DNA of 64,000 nucleotides from positions 235,425 to 299,424 of the forward strand of contig NZ_JBHRWV010000009.1 of the NCBI RefSeq assembly GCF_042648145.1, read 5' to 3'. The stretch is from Salinicoccus sesuvii. GTDB lineage: Bacteria; Bacillota; Bacilli; Staphylococcales; Salinicoccaceae. Of the stretch, positions 35,433-44,002 are shown in pieces. Positions within the stretch are counted from its first letter, which is position 1; every line of letters starts with the position of its first letter. A program made the position numbers and the translations under genes. The notes below the pieces were generated by a model, which ran no database searches, was not told the DNA's origin, and was given only the letters and a program-made list of their open reading frames with translations.

Positions 35433-37316
35433 ATGGCGGATAATATGAAATACGATGTTGTTGTCATTGGTGCAGGACATGCCGGCGTCGAAGCGGGGCT
35501 GGCTTCTGCACGCAAAGGACTTAAAACCCTCATGCTGACAATCAACCTCGATAATATCGCCTTCATGCCCTGCAACCCTTCTGTCGGAGGGCCTGCGAAA
35601 GGGATCGTAGTCCGCGAAGTCGATGCGCTCGGTGGACAAATGGCGAAAGTAATAGATAAAACACACATCCAAATGCGCATGCTCAACACTGGTAAAGGGC
35701 CGGCCGTCCGCGCACTCCGTGCACAAGCAGATAAGGTTTTGTATCAGCAGGAGATGAAACGTGTACTAGAAGATGAACCGAACCTTGATATTCTTCAGGG
35801 TATGGTGGACGAAATGATCATCGAAGATGACGAAGTCAAAGGTGTCAGAACAAATATTGGCACAGTATATGAAGCAGATGCTGTTATTGTTACGACAGGT
35901 ACGTTCTTGCGAGGCGAAATCATCTTGGGAGATTTGAAGTATTCCAGCGGACCGAATCATCAGATGCCTTCTGTACCTCTTGCAGATCAGATGAAAGAGC
36001 TTGGCTTCGATATTGTTCGATTCAAAACCGGGACACCACCGAGAGTCAATTCTGACTCCATCGACTACTCGAAAACTGAAATTCAACCAGGAGATGATGT
36101 GCCGCGCGCCTTCAGCTTCGAGACGACTGAGTTCATCATGGATCAGCTGCCTTGCTGGCTGACTTATACTACTGAGAACACACACATTATCATCAACGAT
36201 AACTTGCATCTCTCAGCAATGTACTCCGGCATGATTAAAGGTACAGGACCACGCTACTGTCCATCCATTGAAGACAAGATTGTCCGTTTCAACGATAAGC
36301 CACGTCACCAAATCTTCTTAGAGCCTGAAGGTCGGGATACAAAGGAAGTCTACGTACAAGGTCTCTCTACGAGTATGCCTGAGAATGTACAAAGAGAAAT
36401 GCTTTCTTCTATTCCAGGCCTTGAAAATGCTAGAATGATGCGTTCCGGTTACGCTATCGAATACGATGCGCTTGTACCGACCCAGCTTTGGCCGACGCTT
36501 GAGACGAAGAAAATCAGAAACCTCTATACTGCAGGTCAAATCAATGGCACAAGCGGTTACGAAGAAGCAGCAGGACAAGGCCTTATTGCAGGCATCAATG
36601 CAGCAAGCAAGTTGCTAGGGGAAGCGGAGCTCGTGCTCAGCCGTTCCGATGCGTACATGGGCGTACTCATCGACGACCTTGTAACGAAAGGGACCAACGA
36701 ACCGTACAGGCTTTTGACTTCAAGAGCAGAGCATCGTCTGCTACTCCGCCATGACAATGCCGACATGCGCCTGACGGAAATTGGTCACGACATCGGTCTG
36801 ATTTCAGACGCGAGATACGACGCTTTCCAAGTGAAGAAGCAAAACATTGAAAACGAACTGGACCGTCTGAAAGGTATACGCATCAAACCAAATGCACTTG
36901 CTCAGTCTATTATTGCTGAAAAAGGTGGCACAGCACTGAAGGATGGCATCCTTGCCATCGAGTTGCTGAGACGTCCTGAAATGGATTATGATTCCATTAT
37001 GACTATAATGGAAGAAGAGACGACTCTTACACAAGAAGAATATGAACAAGTCGAAATCCAAGTGAAATATGAAGGGTATATCAAAAAGTCGCTCCTACAG
37101 GTTGATAAGGTCAAGCGTATGGAGAAAAAGAAGATACCAATGGATATCGATTACGACGCCATTCATTCACTCGCTACAGAAGCACGCGATAAATTAAAGA
37201 CAGTCAAGCCGCTTGATATTGCACAGGCTTCACGAATTTCCGGAGTGAATCCGGCAGACATCTCCATCCTGCTCGTCTATATCGAACAAGGTGACATTAA
37301 ACGGGTGAATGCATGA
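35433..37316 (+). CDS. mnmG: tRNA uridine 5-carboxymethylaminomethyl modification enzyme MnmG (GidA)
   Basis: 627-residue FAD-dependent partner of MnmE. The Rossmann motif is GAGHAGVEAGLASARKG, followed by family blocks MPCNPSVGGPAKG, TGTFLRG and INGTSGYEEAAGQGL. The C-terminal helical domain binds MnmE and tRNA. It overlaps rsmG by 4 bases. Confidence 0.98.
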   Translation: MADNMKYDVVVIGAGHAGVEAGLASARKGLKTLMLTINLDNIAFMPCNPSVGGPAKGIVVREVDALGGQMAKVIDKTHIQMRMLNTGKGPAVRALRAQADKVLYQQEMKRVLEDEPNLDILQGMVDEMIIEDDEVKGVRTNIGTVYEADAVIVTTGTFLRGEIILGDLKYSSGPNHQMPSVPLADQMKELGFDIVRFKTGTPPRVNSDSIDYSKTEIQPGDDVPRAFSFETTEFIMDQLPCWLTYTTENTHIIINDNLHLSAMYSGMIKGTGPRYCPSIEDKIVRFNDKPRHQIFLEPEGRDTKEVYVQGLSTSMPENVQREMLSSIPGLENARMMRSGYAIEYDALVPTQLWPTLETKKIRNLYTAGQINGTSGYEEAAGQGLIAGINAASKLLGEAELVLSRSDAYMGVLIDDLVTKGTNEPYRLLTSRAEHRLLLRHDNADMRLTEIGHDIGLISDARYDAFQVKKQNIENELDRLKGIRIKPNALAQSIIAEKGGTALKDGILAIELLRRPEMDYDSIMTIMEEETTLTQEEYEQVEIQVKYEGYIKKSLLQVDKVKRMEKKKIPMDIDYDAIHSLATEARDKLKTVKPLDIAQASRISGVNPADISILLVYIEQGDIKRVNA

Positions 37317-38026
37317 GAGAAGCACAGTTTATTGAGGCACTGAAGCAAGAAGGCATAGAGTTGAACGACATTCAGATTAGCCAGTTCCGGAGATATTTCG
37401 ACATGCTTGTCGAATGGAACGAGAAAGTCAATCTCACAGCGGTAACCGACGAAGCGGATGTTTACTTGAAACATTTTTACGATTCACTTACACCTTTATT
37501 TCATGTGGATATTCCTGAAGGTGCCAGTATTTGTGATGTGGGTGCTGGAGCTGGTTTTCCGAGCATCCCGCTAAAGATAGTCAGACCAGATATCAAGGTA
37601 ACCATCGTAGATTCGCTGAACAAACGCATCCTGTTTTTAAATGAACTGACTGCAGAACTCGATCTTGATAAGATGCACTTGGTGCATGATAGAGCAGAGA
37701 ATTTTGCGCAAGGTGCACAGCGCCACATGTTCGATATCGTGACAGCACGTGCAGTGGCCCAGTTGAATGTGTTAGCAGAACTCTGCTTGCCGCTCGTCAG
37801 AACAGGCGGACGCTTCATAGTCCTTAAAGGGCGCAAAGGTGTTCTGGAGCTTGAAGAGAGTCAATTCGCTTTGGAACTGCTTGGGGGAGAGCTTGAAGGC
37901 ACGCATAACTTTACACTTCCTGAAGAAGATAGTGAGCGCTATATACTGGATATCAGAAAACGTAGAAAATCACCCGGGAAATATCCAAGGAGAGCGGGTA
38001 CTCCTAATAAATCTCCACTAAAGTAA
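37313..38026 (+). CDS. rsmG: 16S rRNA (guanine527-N7)-methyltransferase RsmG (GidB)
   Basis: 237 residues. The SAM-binding motif is VGAGAGFPSIPLKI, followed by IVDSLNKRI and the VTARAVAQL block. RsmG methylates G527 of 16S rRNA; loss gives low-level streptomycin resistance. The C-terminus ends in a basic tail. It is coupled to mnmG upstream and followed by noc. Confidence 0.97.
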   Translation: MREAQFIEALKQEGIELNDIQISQFRRYFDMLVEWNEKVNLTAVTDEADVYLKHFYDSLTPLFHVDIPEGASICDVGAGAGFPSIPLKIVRPDIKVTIVDSLNKRILFLNELTAELDLDKMHLVHDRAENFAQGAQRHMFDIVTARAVAQLNVLAELCLPLVRTGGRFIVLKGRKGVLELEESQFALELLGGELEGTHNFTLPEEDSERYILDIRKRRKSPGKYPRRAGTPNKSPLK

Positions 38027-38042
38027 AAGGCAGGTGTGGCAA

Positions 38043-38855
38043 GTGAAGAAACCATTTTCAAGACTTTTTGGTCTGATAGATAAAAGTGAAGATCAGCAGG
38101 AGAATGTGTCATTACAGCACTTGCCGATGGAAAATATCGTTCCGAATCGGTATCAGCCGCGTACAGAATTTGATCATGAAAGGATTCGTGAACTGGCTGA
38201 TTCTATCGAAGAACATGGATTGCTCCAACCTATCACCGTACGTCCGATAGAAGAGGGCATGTACGAGATTATTGCAGGAGAGCGCAGATTCAGGGCATTA
38301 AAGATGCTTAATCGCGAAGAAGCGGAAGTCATCGTCAAGTATCTAACCGACACGGAATCTGCTGCCATCGCGCTGATAGAAAATATTCAGCGCGAGAATC
38401 TCTCCAGTATAGAAGAAGCGAAAGCTTACAAGAAGCTACTCAAGATGGATGGCATTACACAGAAGAATTTGGCGCAGAACCTTGGAAAGAGCCAGTCTTT
38501 CATTGCAAATAAGCTTCGTCTTCTGAAGCTTTCCGATGAAGTGATCGAGGCACTGCAGAAACAGGAAATTACAGAACGCCATGCCAGATCGCTGCTCAGC
38601 CTGGAAGATGAAATGCAGAGTGAGGTTCTTGAAGAGATTAGACAGGAAAAAATGACAGTCAAGGATACCGAGCAAGCAGTCAGAAAAAAGCTCAAGCACA
38701 AAAATGGTGCGCTTGATTTCAACGGAGATGTCTCTTTCGTCCTGAATGATCTTAATCGTGAATTGGACAGGCTCAAGGATAAAGGATTCGATGTTTCTTA
38801 TGAAACATCCGACGAAGCGGCGTTCCATGAAGTGACGATCAAGATATATAAATAG
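38043..38855 (+). CDS. noc: Nucleoid occlusion protein Noc
   Basis: About 270 residues, a ParB paralogue. It has the ParB N-terminal CTP-binding block (RYQPRTEF, GERRFRALK, ENIQRENL) and the HTH NLGKSQSFIANKLRLLKL. The very N-terminus KKPFSRLFGL is amphipathic, like the membrane-targeting helix of Noc that keeps FtsZ off the nucleoid. GTG 38043 has AGGTG 7 bases upstream and gives the family start. Position between rsmG and parB is typical. Confidence 0.92.
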   Translation: MKKPFSRLFGLIDKSEDQQENVSLQHLPMENIVPNRYQPRTEFDHERIRELADSIEEHGLLQPITVRPIEEGMYEIIAGERRFRALKMLNREEAEVIVKYLTDTESAAIALIENIQRENLSSIEEAKAYKKLLKMDGITQKNLAQNLGKSQSFIANKLRLLKLSDEVIEALQKQEITERHARSLLSLEDEMQSEVLEEIRQEKMTVKDTEQAVRKKLKHKNGALDFNGDVSFVLNDLNRELDRLKDKGFDVSYETSDEAAFHEVTIKIYK

Positions 38856-38881
38856 ACACTCACGTGCGTGGGTGTTTTTCT
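38856..38881 (+). terminator. noc terminator
   Basis: ACACTCACG (38856-38864) pairs with CGTGGGTGT (38867-38875), with one G-U pair, followed by TTTTTC. It directly follows the noc stop. Confidence 0.8.
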
Positions 38882-38963
38882 TATGTTACAAATGACGAAC
38901 TGCCTGATATAATAGCAACATGTGATTTCTACATATAGGAATGTTGCACTGGAGGTAGTGGAG

Positions 38964-39821
38964 ATGGCGAGGCAGAAAGGGTTCGGCAAAAGTCTCGGGA
39001 AGGGACTGGATGCCTTATTTTCAGGGAACAGTGAAGGTGAAACAGTCATTGAACTTGAAATTTCCGAAATTAGAAGAAATCCATACCAGCCGAGGATGGA
39101 ATTCAATGAAGAGAAACTAAAGGAACTGGCTGAATCGATTGAGAGACATGGCGTCATCCAGCCCATCATTGTCAGAAAATCGGTCAAAGGCTATGATATC
39201 GTCGCTGGAGAGAGACGCTACCGTGCAAGTAGGCTACTGGCGCTTACGACCATTCCGGCCATCGTCAAGGAGATGACAGATACAGAAATGATGGAGTTAG
39301 CCATCATCGAAAATCTGCAACGCGAGAACCTCAATCCCCTCGAAGAGGCGCTGAGTTATCGGCAACTTATGACAACATTGAACATCACCCAGAACGAAGT
39401 GGCGCAGCGACTTGGTAAATCAAGACCTTATATTGCCAACATGCTGAGACTGCTCAAATTGCCACAGTCAATCCGGCAGATGATCAATGATGATGAACTC
39501 TCAGGGGCTCACGGACGCACCCTATTGGCGTTAAATGACCCTGTGCAGATTGAGCGTGCAGCAAAGCACGCAATCGCAGAAGGGATGAGTGTCAGGGCAC
39601 TTGAAACTTATGTCAAAGATCTCAAAGACCGAGTGGCCCCTAAAAAACAAAAAAAGAATCAGAGCAGACCAGCTTTTATCGAACGGCACGAAGCCGTGCT
39701 AAAGGAACGGTTCGGTACAACAGTTGAAATTAAGAAGCAGCGTAAAAAGGGCACGATCTCCTTTGAATTCAGAAATGAAGAAGAATACAAGCGCATCATG
39801 TCCTTATTAGAAAACGATTAA
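38964..39821 (+). CDS. parB: Chromosome partitioning protein ParB (Spo0J)
   Basis: About 285 residues. It begins MARQKGFGKSLGKGLDALF, the family N-terminus, then NPYQPRMEF, the CTPase motif GERRYRASR and ENLQRENLNPLEEA, and an HTH in RLGKSRPYIANMLRLL. It loads on parS and spreads as a CTP clamp to recruit SMC. No parA precedes it, as in staphylococci. ATG 38964 has GGAGG 8 bases upstream; the open frame starts 14 codons earlier. Confidence 0.95.
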   Translation: MARQKGFGKSLGKGLDALFSGNSEGETVIELEISEIRRNPYQPRMEFNEEKLKELAESIERHGVIQPIIVRKSVKGYDIVAGERRYRASRLLALTTIPAIVKEMTDTEMMELAIIENLQRENLNPLEEALSYRQLMTTLNITQNEVAQRLGKSRPYIANMLRLLKLPQSIRQMINDDELSGAHGRTLLALNDPVQIERAAKHAIAEGMSVRALETYVKDLKDRVAPKKQKKNQSRPAFIERHEAVLKERFGTTVEIKKQRKKGTISFEFRNEEEYKRIMSLLEND

Positions 39822-39844
39822 ATGAAAAGTGAAGGTGAAAGAGT

Positions 39845-40774
39845 GTGAGTTTGTTTGATTTGGGAACAACTATAGGTGCAGAGCCACCAAATTTAGATTT
39901 TGTGGAAGAAATTGTAGATGAAGTTAGTAATCCTGAGCTATGGGTTAATCTCAGCCAAAGCATATTAACAGCAATAATATTAATCATCGTTGCGATGATT
40001 CTTGTTAAAATCGTCAATAGATTAATAGCAAACCTCTTCAAAGCTAAAGGAAAATCACGTTTGAAAGGTACAGATAAACGTAATCAGACGCTCATAAATG
40101 TACTTCAGAATACCGCCACGGTCTTTATTTGGTTCGTCATCATCATGATGGTACTAGAATCATTCAACCTACCAGTACGAACGCTTCTAGCGGGTGCCGG
40201 CGTCGTTGGCCTAGCGATTGGTTTTGGTGCGCAGAGTTTGGTAAAGGATATTATCACCGGATTCTTCATACTTCTCGAAAACCAGTTTGACAAGGGCGAT
40301 TTTATTAGGGCCAATACCTCTGGCACTACAGTAGCGGAAGGTGAAGTACTATCTTTCGGACTTCGTTCGACAAGAATACAAGGCTGGGAAGGCGAGTTGT
40401 TTATCATTCCTAACGGTATCATCAACGAAGTGGTTAACTTTTCTCGTTACAATGCGATATCGATGTTGGATGTAAATGTCGCAGTCAAAGAGGATGTCAA
40501 GCGAATAGAGGGTATACTTGAGTCCTACTTTACTGCACATTGGCAAGAGGAGGAAACATTAATCGCGAAGCCTGAGGTTCTCGGCCTCCAAGGTATTCAG
40601 AATGGTGAAGCGATAATCCGTGTTATGCTTGAAACGAAGCCAATGGAGCACTTTGGAGCAACACGTCGCATGCGCCAGGCAATCAAGAGTCACCTCATTG
40701 AACAAGGTATTGAAATTTCAGTACCCAAAATGGATATTCAGCAGTTCGATGTCTCTAAAAACAAAGGTGAATAG
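39845..40774 (+). CDS. Small-conductance mechanosensitive channel (MscS family, YkuT-like)
   Basis: 309 residues. Three hydrophobic helices lie within residues 35-130; the third is the Ala/Gly-rich pore helix (LLAGAGVVGLAIGFGAQSLVKD) seen in shortened form AGAGVVGLAIGFGAQSLV. A cytoplasmic beta and alpha-beta vestibule follows (VLSFGLRSTRIQGWEGE, IPNG). It opens under membrane tension to release solutes on osmotic downshock. Start GTG 39845 follows GAAGGTGAAA. It lies between parB and the DUF951 gene, as in related genomes. Confidence 0.93.
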   Translation: MSLFDLGTTIGAEPPNLDFVEEIVDEVSNPELWVNLSQSILTAIILIIVAMILVKIVNRLIANLFKAKGKSRLKGTDKRNQTLINVLQNTATVFIWFVIIMMVLESFNLPVRTLLAGAGVVGLAIGFGAQSLVKDIITGFFILLENQFDKGDFIRANTSGTTVAEGEVLSFGLRSTRIQGWEGELFIIPNGIINEVVNFSRYNAISMLDVNVAVKEDVKRIEGILESYFTAHWQEEETLIAKPEVLGLQGIQNGEAIIRVMLETKPMEHFGATRRMRQAIKSHLIEQGIEISVPKMDIQQFDVSKNKGE

Positions 40775-40776
40775 TC

Positions 40777-40971
40777 ATGACAAAAGAATATGATTTAAAT
40801 GATATTATTGAAATGAAAAAGCAACATCCTTGCGGCAATAGACTATTTCGCATCACACGCATGGGAGCGGATATCAAAATCAAGTGTACCCAGTGTGACC
40901 GAATCATTATGATGCCAAGACGTGATTTTGAGAAAAGAATGAAGACAGTTAGACAAAAATATGAAGCATAA
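40777..40971 (+). CDS. DUF951 small zinc-ribbon-like protein
   Basis: 64 residues with MKKQHPCGN and CTQCDR, so four likely metal ligands (His, Cys, Cys, Cys), and a basic C-terminal helix. The family is conserved in Firmicutes just before ychF, and its function is unknown. It starts 2 bases after the channel gene and ends 12 bases before ychF, suggesting one operon. Confidence 0.9.
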   Translation: MTKEYDLNDIIEMKKQHPCGNRLFRITRMGADIKIKCTQCDRIIMMPRRDFEKRMKTVRQKYEA

Positions 40972-40983
40972 AGGTGATTATAA

Positions 40984-42084
40984 ATGGCTTTGACAGCAGG
41001 TATCGTCGGTTTGCCAAACGTTGGTAAATCCACACTATTTAACGCAATAACTAAAGCAGGTGCACTCGCAGCAAACTACCCATTCGCAACAATTGATCCG
41101 AATGTCGGCATCGTTGAAGTGCCCGATGAGAGACTCAATGTACTGACGGAAATGGTGGAACCGAAGAAGACCATCCCGACTGCTTTTGAATTTACAGATA
41201 TCGCAGGGATTGTCAAGGGCGCTTCCAAGGGTGAGGGACTTGGCAATAAATTCCTAGCCCACATACGGGAGGTAGACGCAATCTGTCAGGTTGTACGCGC
41301 ATTCGACGATGAGAATGTAACACACGTCTCAGGTAAGATCGATCCGATTGATGATATTGAAATTATCAATATGGAATTGATTTTTGCAGACCTTGAGAGT
41401 GTAGAGAAACGGTTGCCACGCCTTGAAAAGATGGCAAAACAAAAAGATAAGGAAGCAATGGCTGAACAGGCACTGCTCATAAAAATTAAAGAAGGATTGG
41501 AAAATGACCAGCCGGTTCGCGCCCTTGAATTTACTGAAGAAGAAGCGAAACAGGTCAAAACCTTGCATCTTTTGACGCAAAAACCAATGCTTTACGTCGC
41601 AAACGTTGCAGAAGAAGAACTCGCTGATCTCGATCAGAATGCACACCTTAAGTCCATTCAGGAATATGCTGAGAAGGAAGGTTCCCAGGTTATTGTAATC
41701 TCAGCTAAAGTCGAAGAGGAGATTGCTGTGCTGGATGAGGAAGAGAAAGAGATGTTCTTGGAGGATCTCGGCATTGAGGAATCCGGTCTGGATAAGCTGA
41801 TCAAAGCGGCCTACGGACTGCTTGGGCTTGCCACATATTTTACAGCAGGCGTAGAAGAAGTCAGAGCGTGGACATTCAAAGAAGGCATGACAGCACCGGA
41901 ATGTGCCGGCATCATCCACACCGATTTCCAAAAAGGATTCATCCGTGCAGAAACCGTCAGCTACGATGACCTTGTCACCAACGGTAATATGGCAAAAGCC
42001 AAAGAAGCCGGTAAGGTGCGTCTTGAAGGTAAAGAGTACATTATGAAAGATGGAGACGTTGTCCATTTCAGATTTAACGTATAG
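40984..42084 (+). CDS. ychF: Redox-regulated ATPase YchF (OLA1 family)
   Basis: 366-residue Obg-related P-loop NTPase that prefers ATP. It has GLPNVGKSTLFNAIT, DIAGIVKGAS and the variant base motif NVAEE, a coiled-coil insertion, and a C-terminal TGS domain (IHTDFQKGFIRAE, VHFRFNV). It associates with ribosomes and is tied to stress responses. Length is standard. Confidence 0.97.
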   Translation: MALTAGIVGLPNVGKSTLFNAITKAGALAANYPFATIDPNVGIVEVPDERLNVLTEMVEPKKTIPTAFEFTDIAGIVKGASKGEGLGNKFLAHIREVDAICQVVRAFDDENVTHVSGKIDPIDDIEIINMELIFADLESVEKRLPRLEKMAKQKDKEAMAEQALLIKIKEGLENDQPVRALEFTEEEAKQVKTLHLLTQKPMLYVANVAEEELADLDQNAHLKSIQEYAEKEGSQVIVISAKVEEEIAVLDEEEKEMFLEDLGIEESGLDKLIKAAYGLLGLATYFTAGVEEVRAWTFKEGMTAPECAGIIHTDFQKGFIRAETVSYDDLVTNGNMAKAKEAGKVRLEGKEYIMKDGDVVHFRFNV

Positions 42085-42089
42085 AAACA

Positions 42090-42118
42090 TTGTAAAATGA
42101 ATCGATGACTGGTATAAT
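42090..42118 (+). promoter_or_regulatory. rpsF promoter
   Basis: TTGTAA (42090-42095) and TATAAT (42113-42118) with a 17-base spacer. Transcription would start near 42125, leaving a leader of about 75 bases. Confidence 0.75.
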
Positions 42119-42149
42119 ACTGGATTGTGAGTAATGAAAATTATTCCTT

Positions 42150-42185
42150 GCCTATTTCCATGTAGATAGGCCGCTAAAGACCATA
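42150..42185 (+). promoter_or_regulatory. Possible S6:S18 autoregulatory element in the rpsF leader
   Basis: The leader forms a hairpin, GCCTA pairing with TAGGC, directly followed by CCG. A hairpin with an exposed CCG is the feature bound by the S6:S18 complex in many rpsF leaders. The match is by eye and modest. Confidence 0.4.
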
Positions 42186-42199
42186 AGGAGGTGTAGAAG

Positions 42200-42502
42200 A
42201 TGAAAGCATATGAAATTCTATATGTTATCCGCCCAGATATCGAGGAAGACGCGAAAAAAGCGCTTGTTGAGCGTTTTGACAACGTATTGACTTCCCAAGG
42301 AGCGGAAATCGTCGAATCAAAAGAGTGGGGTAAACGTCGTCTGGCTTACGAAATCAATGATTTCAAAGAAGGCTTTTATCACATTGTCAAAGTCAATGCT
42401 GATGTGGAAGCAACAAACGAATTCGATCGTTTGGCTAAAATCAACAATGATATGATTCGTCACATCATTGTTGTTGATGAACAAGCTGAAAACAACAAGT
42501 AA
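42200..42502 (+). CDS. rpsF: 30S ribosomal protein S6
   Basis: 100 residues: MKAYEILYVIRPDIEEDAKK, EWGKRRLAYEINDFKEG and NNDMIRHIIV are diagnostic of S6, which binds S18 and 16S rRNA in the platform. ATG follows AAGGAGGTG. It is first in rpsF-ssb; rpsR, its usual operon partner, is displaced by the mod genes. Confidence 0.98.
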   Translation: MKAYEILYVIRPDIEEDAKKALVERFDNVLTSQGAEIVESKEWGKRRLAYEINDFKEGFYHIVKVNADVEATNEFDRLAKINNDMIRHIIVVDEQAENNK

Positions 42503-42523
42503 TAATACAATGGAGTTGATTAC

Positions 42524-43033
42524 ATGCTGAACCGTGTTGTATTAGTAGGGCGTCTTACTAAAGACCCTGAACTGAAAGTCAGTCAAAGTAATATTTCTGT
42601 AGCGACCTTCACACTGGCGGTCAACCGTCCGTTTACAAGTTCGAATGGTGAGCGCGGTGCTGACTTCATCAACTGTGTGGTTTTCCGTAAACAAGCAGAG
42701 AACGTCAACCAGTATTTGAAGAAAGGCAGTCTTGCAGGAGTAGATGGCAGATTGCAAAGCCGTTCCTATGAGAACAAAGAAGGCCAAAGAGTATATGTGA
42801 CTGAAGTAGTATGCGATAGTGTCCAGTTCCTGGAGCCTAAAGGGCAGCAGGGGCAAGGCAGTAATCAACAGTACAATAACAATTCCGCAGATAGCTACCA
42901 GAATGAGTATGGCAACCAGTCCACTGGTTCCAGACCGGCACCCCAGCAGTCGAGTCGTAACTCGAATGAAGAAAATCCATTTGCAAATGCAGATGGGCCG
43001 GTTGATATCAGTGATGATGACCTACCATTCTAA
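42524..43033 (+). CDS. ssb: Single-stranded DNA-binding protein
   Basis: 169 residues. The OB-fold domain covers residues 1-106 (MLNRVVLVGRLTKDPEL, FINCVVFRKQAENVNQYLKK). A Gln/Asn/Ser-rich flexible linker follows, then the acidic partner-binding tip DISDDDLPF. It protects ssDNA and recruits repair and replication enzymes. It lies 21 bases after rpsF. Confidence 0.98.
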   Translation: MLNRVVLVGRLTKDPELKVSQSNISVATFTLAVNRPFTSSNGERGADFINCVVFRKQAENVNQYLKKGSLAGVDGRLQSRSYENKEGQRVYVTEVVCDSVQFLEPKGQQGQGSNQQYNNNSADSYQNEYGNQSTGSRPAPQQSSRNSNEENPFANADGPVDISDDDLPF

Positions 43034-43087
43034 TCGATACCCAAGATGAGGTATTTGTAATAAACGTGTGAAAGTGTGTGTGTGCAT

Positions 43088-43116
43088 ATATAGGATATAG
43101 TGTGTGTATCCTATAT
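43088..43116 (+). repeat. Perfect 10-bp inverted repeat after ssb
   Basis: ATATAGGATA (43088-43097) and TATCCTATAT (43107-43116) with a GT-rich 9-base loop, just before the ssb terminator and after a run of TG dinucleotides. No T-run follows, so it is not itself a standard terminator. Confidence 0.7.
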
Positions 43117-43120
43117 GAGA

Positions 43121-43152
43121 GACATTCTGGATAATCCGGAATGTCTTTTTTA
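43121..43152 (+). terminator. ssb terminator
   Basis: GACATTCTGGA (43121-43131) pairs with TCCGGAATGTC (43135-43145), with one G-U pair, followed by TTTTTTATTT. It cleanly ends the rpsF-ssb transcript before modA. Confidence 0.9.
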
Positions 43153-43243
43153 TTTCACAATAAATCGCCTAGGGCGTGTTCTCTAATACTTCTTCTATGT
43201 TTATAATTGTATATGAACCTTTAATTGAGAATGGAGTATTTTT

Positions 43244-44002
43244 ATGAGAAGAATAATGCTTCTATGCATATCATGTGTTTTTTTGATGGTCGCAGGATGT
43301 AATAGTGCTTCAACTGAAGAAAAGCAATCTATTACGGTCTCAGCGGCTGCCAGTCTTAGTGGTGCGATGGAGGATATCGAAAAGCTTTATGTAGAAGTTC
43401 AACCAAACGCTGAATTGTCTTTCAATTTCGGCGGGTCTGGTGCATTGCAGCAACAAATATCCCAGGGCGCGCCTGCAGATCTTTTTATTTCAGCAGCGGA
43501 AGATAAGTTTCAAATTCTGCTCGATAATGGAAAAATTGATGACGCTGCTCATACTGAGTTGCTCGGCAATTCGCTCGTACTCATTGTACCAAGTGGAAAT
43601 GAACCACTCAGCATGGATAAATTAGATCAGGTTGATAGATTTGCTATAGGTACGCCGGAGACTGTACCGGCTGGTATGTATGCCAAAGAAGCATTGACAG
43701 CTTCTAATTTATTTGATGATGTTGAGGCAGATATTGTGTATGCAAAGGACGTTAGACAGGTGCTATCCTACGTGGAAACGAAGAATGTCAATGCAGGAAT
43801 CGTCTATCGGACGGATGCACTTGAGAGTGATAAAGTCGATATCAGTGAGGAAATTTCCGCTTCTCTCCATACACCTATTCTTTATCCAGCAGGCGTAATG
43901 AAAGATTCAAAAAATCATGAGGCTGCCTTAGAATTCTATGAGTTTCTTCAATCTGAAGCGGCACTAAAGGTGTTTGAAGACTATGGATTCACTATTCACT
44001 GA
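43244..44002 (+). CDS. modA: Molybdate ABC transporter substrate-binding lipoprotein ModA
   Basis: 252 residues. The signal peptide ends in the lipobox MVAGC (Cys19), so it is a lipid-anchored binding protein. The mature part has VSAAASLSGAMEDIE, SFNFGGSGALQQQI, GAPADLFISAAEDK and GIVYRTDAL, as in ModA proteins that capture molybdate or tungstate. It overlaps modB. The gene sits between ssb and rpsR, an unusual position. Confidence 0.93.
   Translation: MRRIMLLCISCVFLMVAGCNSASTEEKQSITVSAAASLSGAMEDIEKLYVEVQPNAELSFNFGGSGALQQQISQGAPADLFISAAEDKFQILLDNGKIDDAAHTELLGNSLVLIVPSGNEPLSMDKLDQVDRFAIGTPETVPAGMYAKEALTASNLFDDVEADIVYAKDVRQVLSYVETKNVNAGIVYRTDALESDKVDISEEISASLHTPILYPAGVMKDSKNHEAALEFYEFLQSEAALKVFEDYGFTIH

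Noticed and set aside
38792..38807. TGTTTCTTATGAAACA near the end of noc as a parS site
   Set aside because: The outer arms match but the central CACGTG is lost (13/16), and the centre is critical for ParB; weaker than the walK site.
43974..43982. TTG start for modB
   Set aside because: It lies directly after AAAGGTG with almost no spacing; ATG 43983 has workable spacing and is the preferred start.
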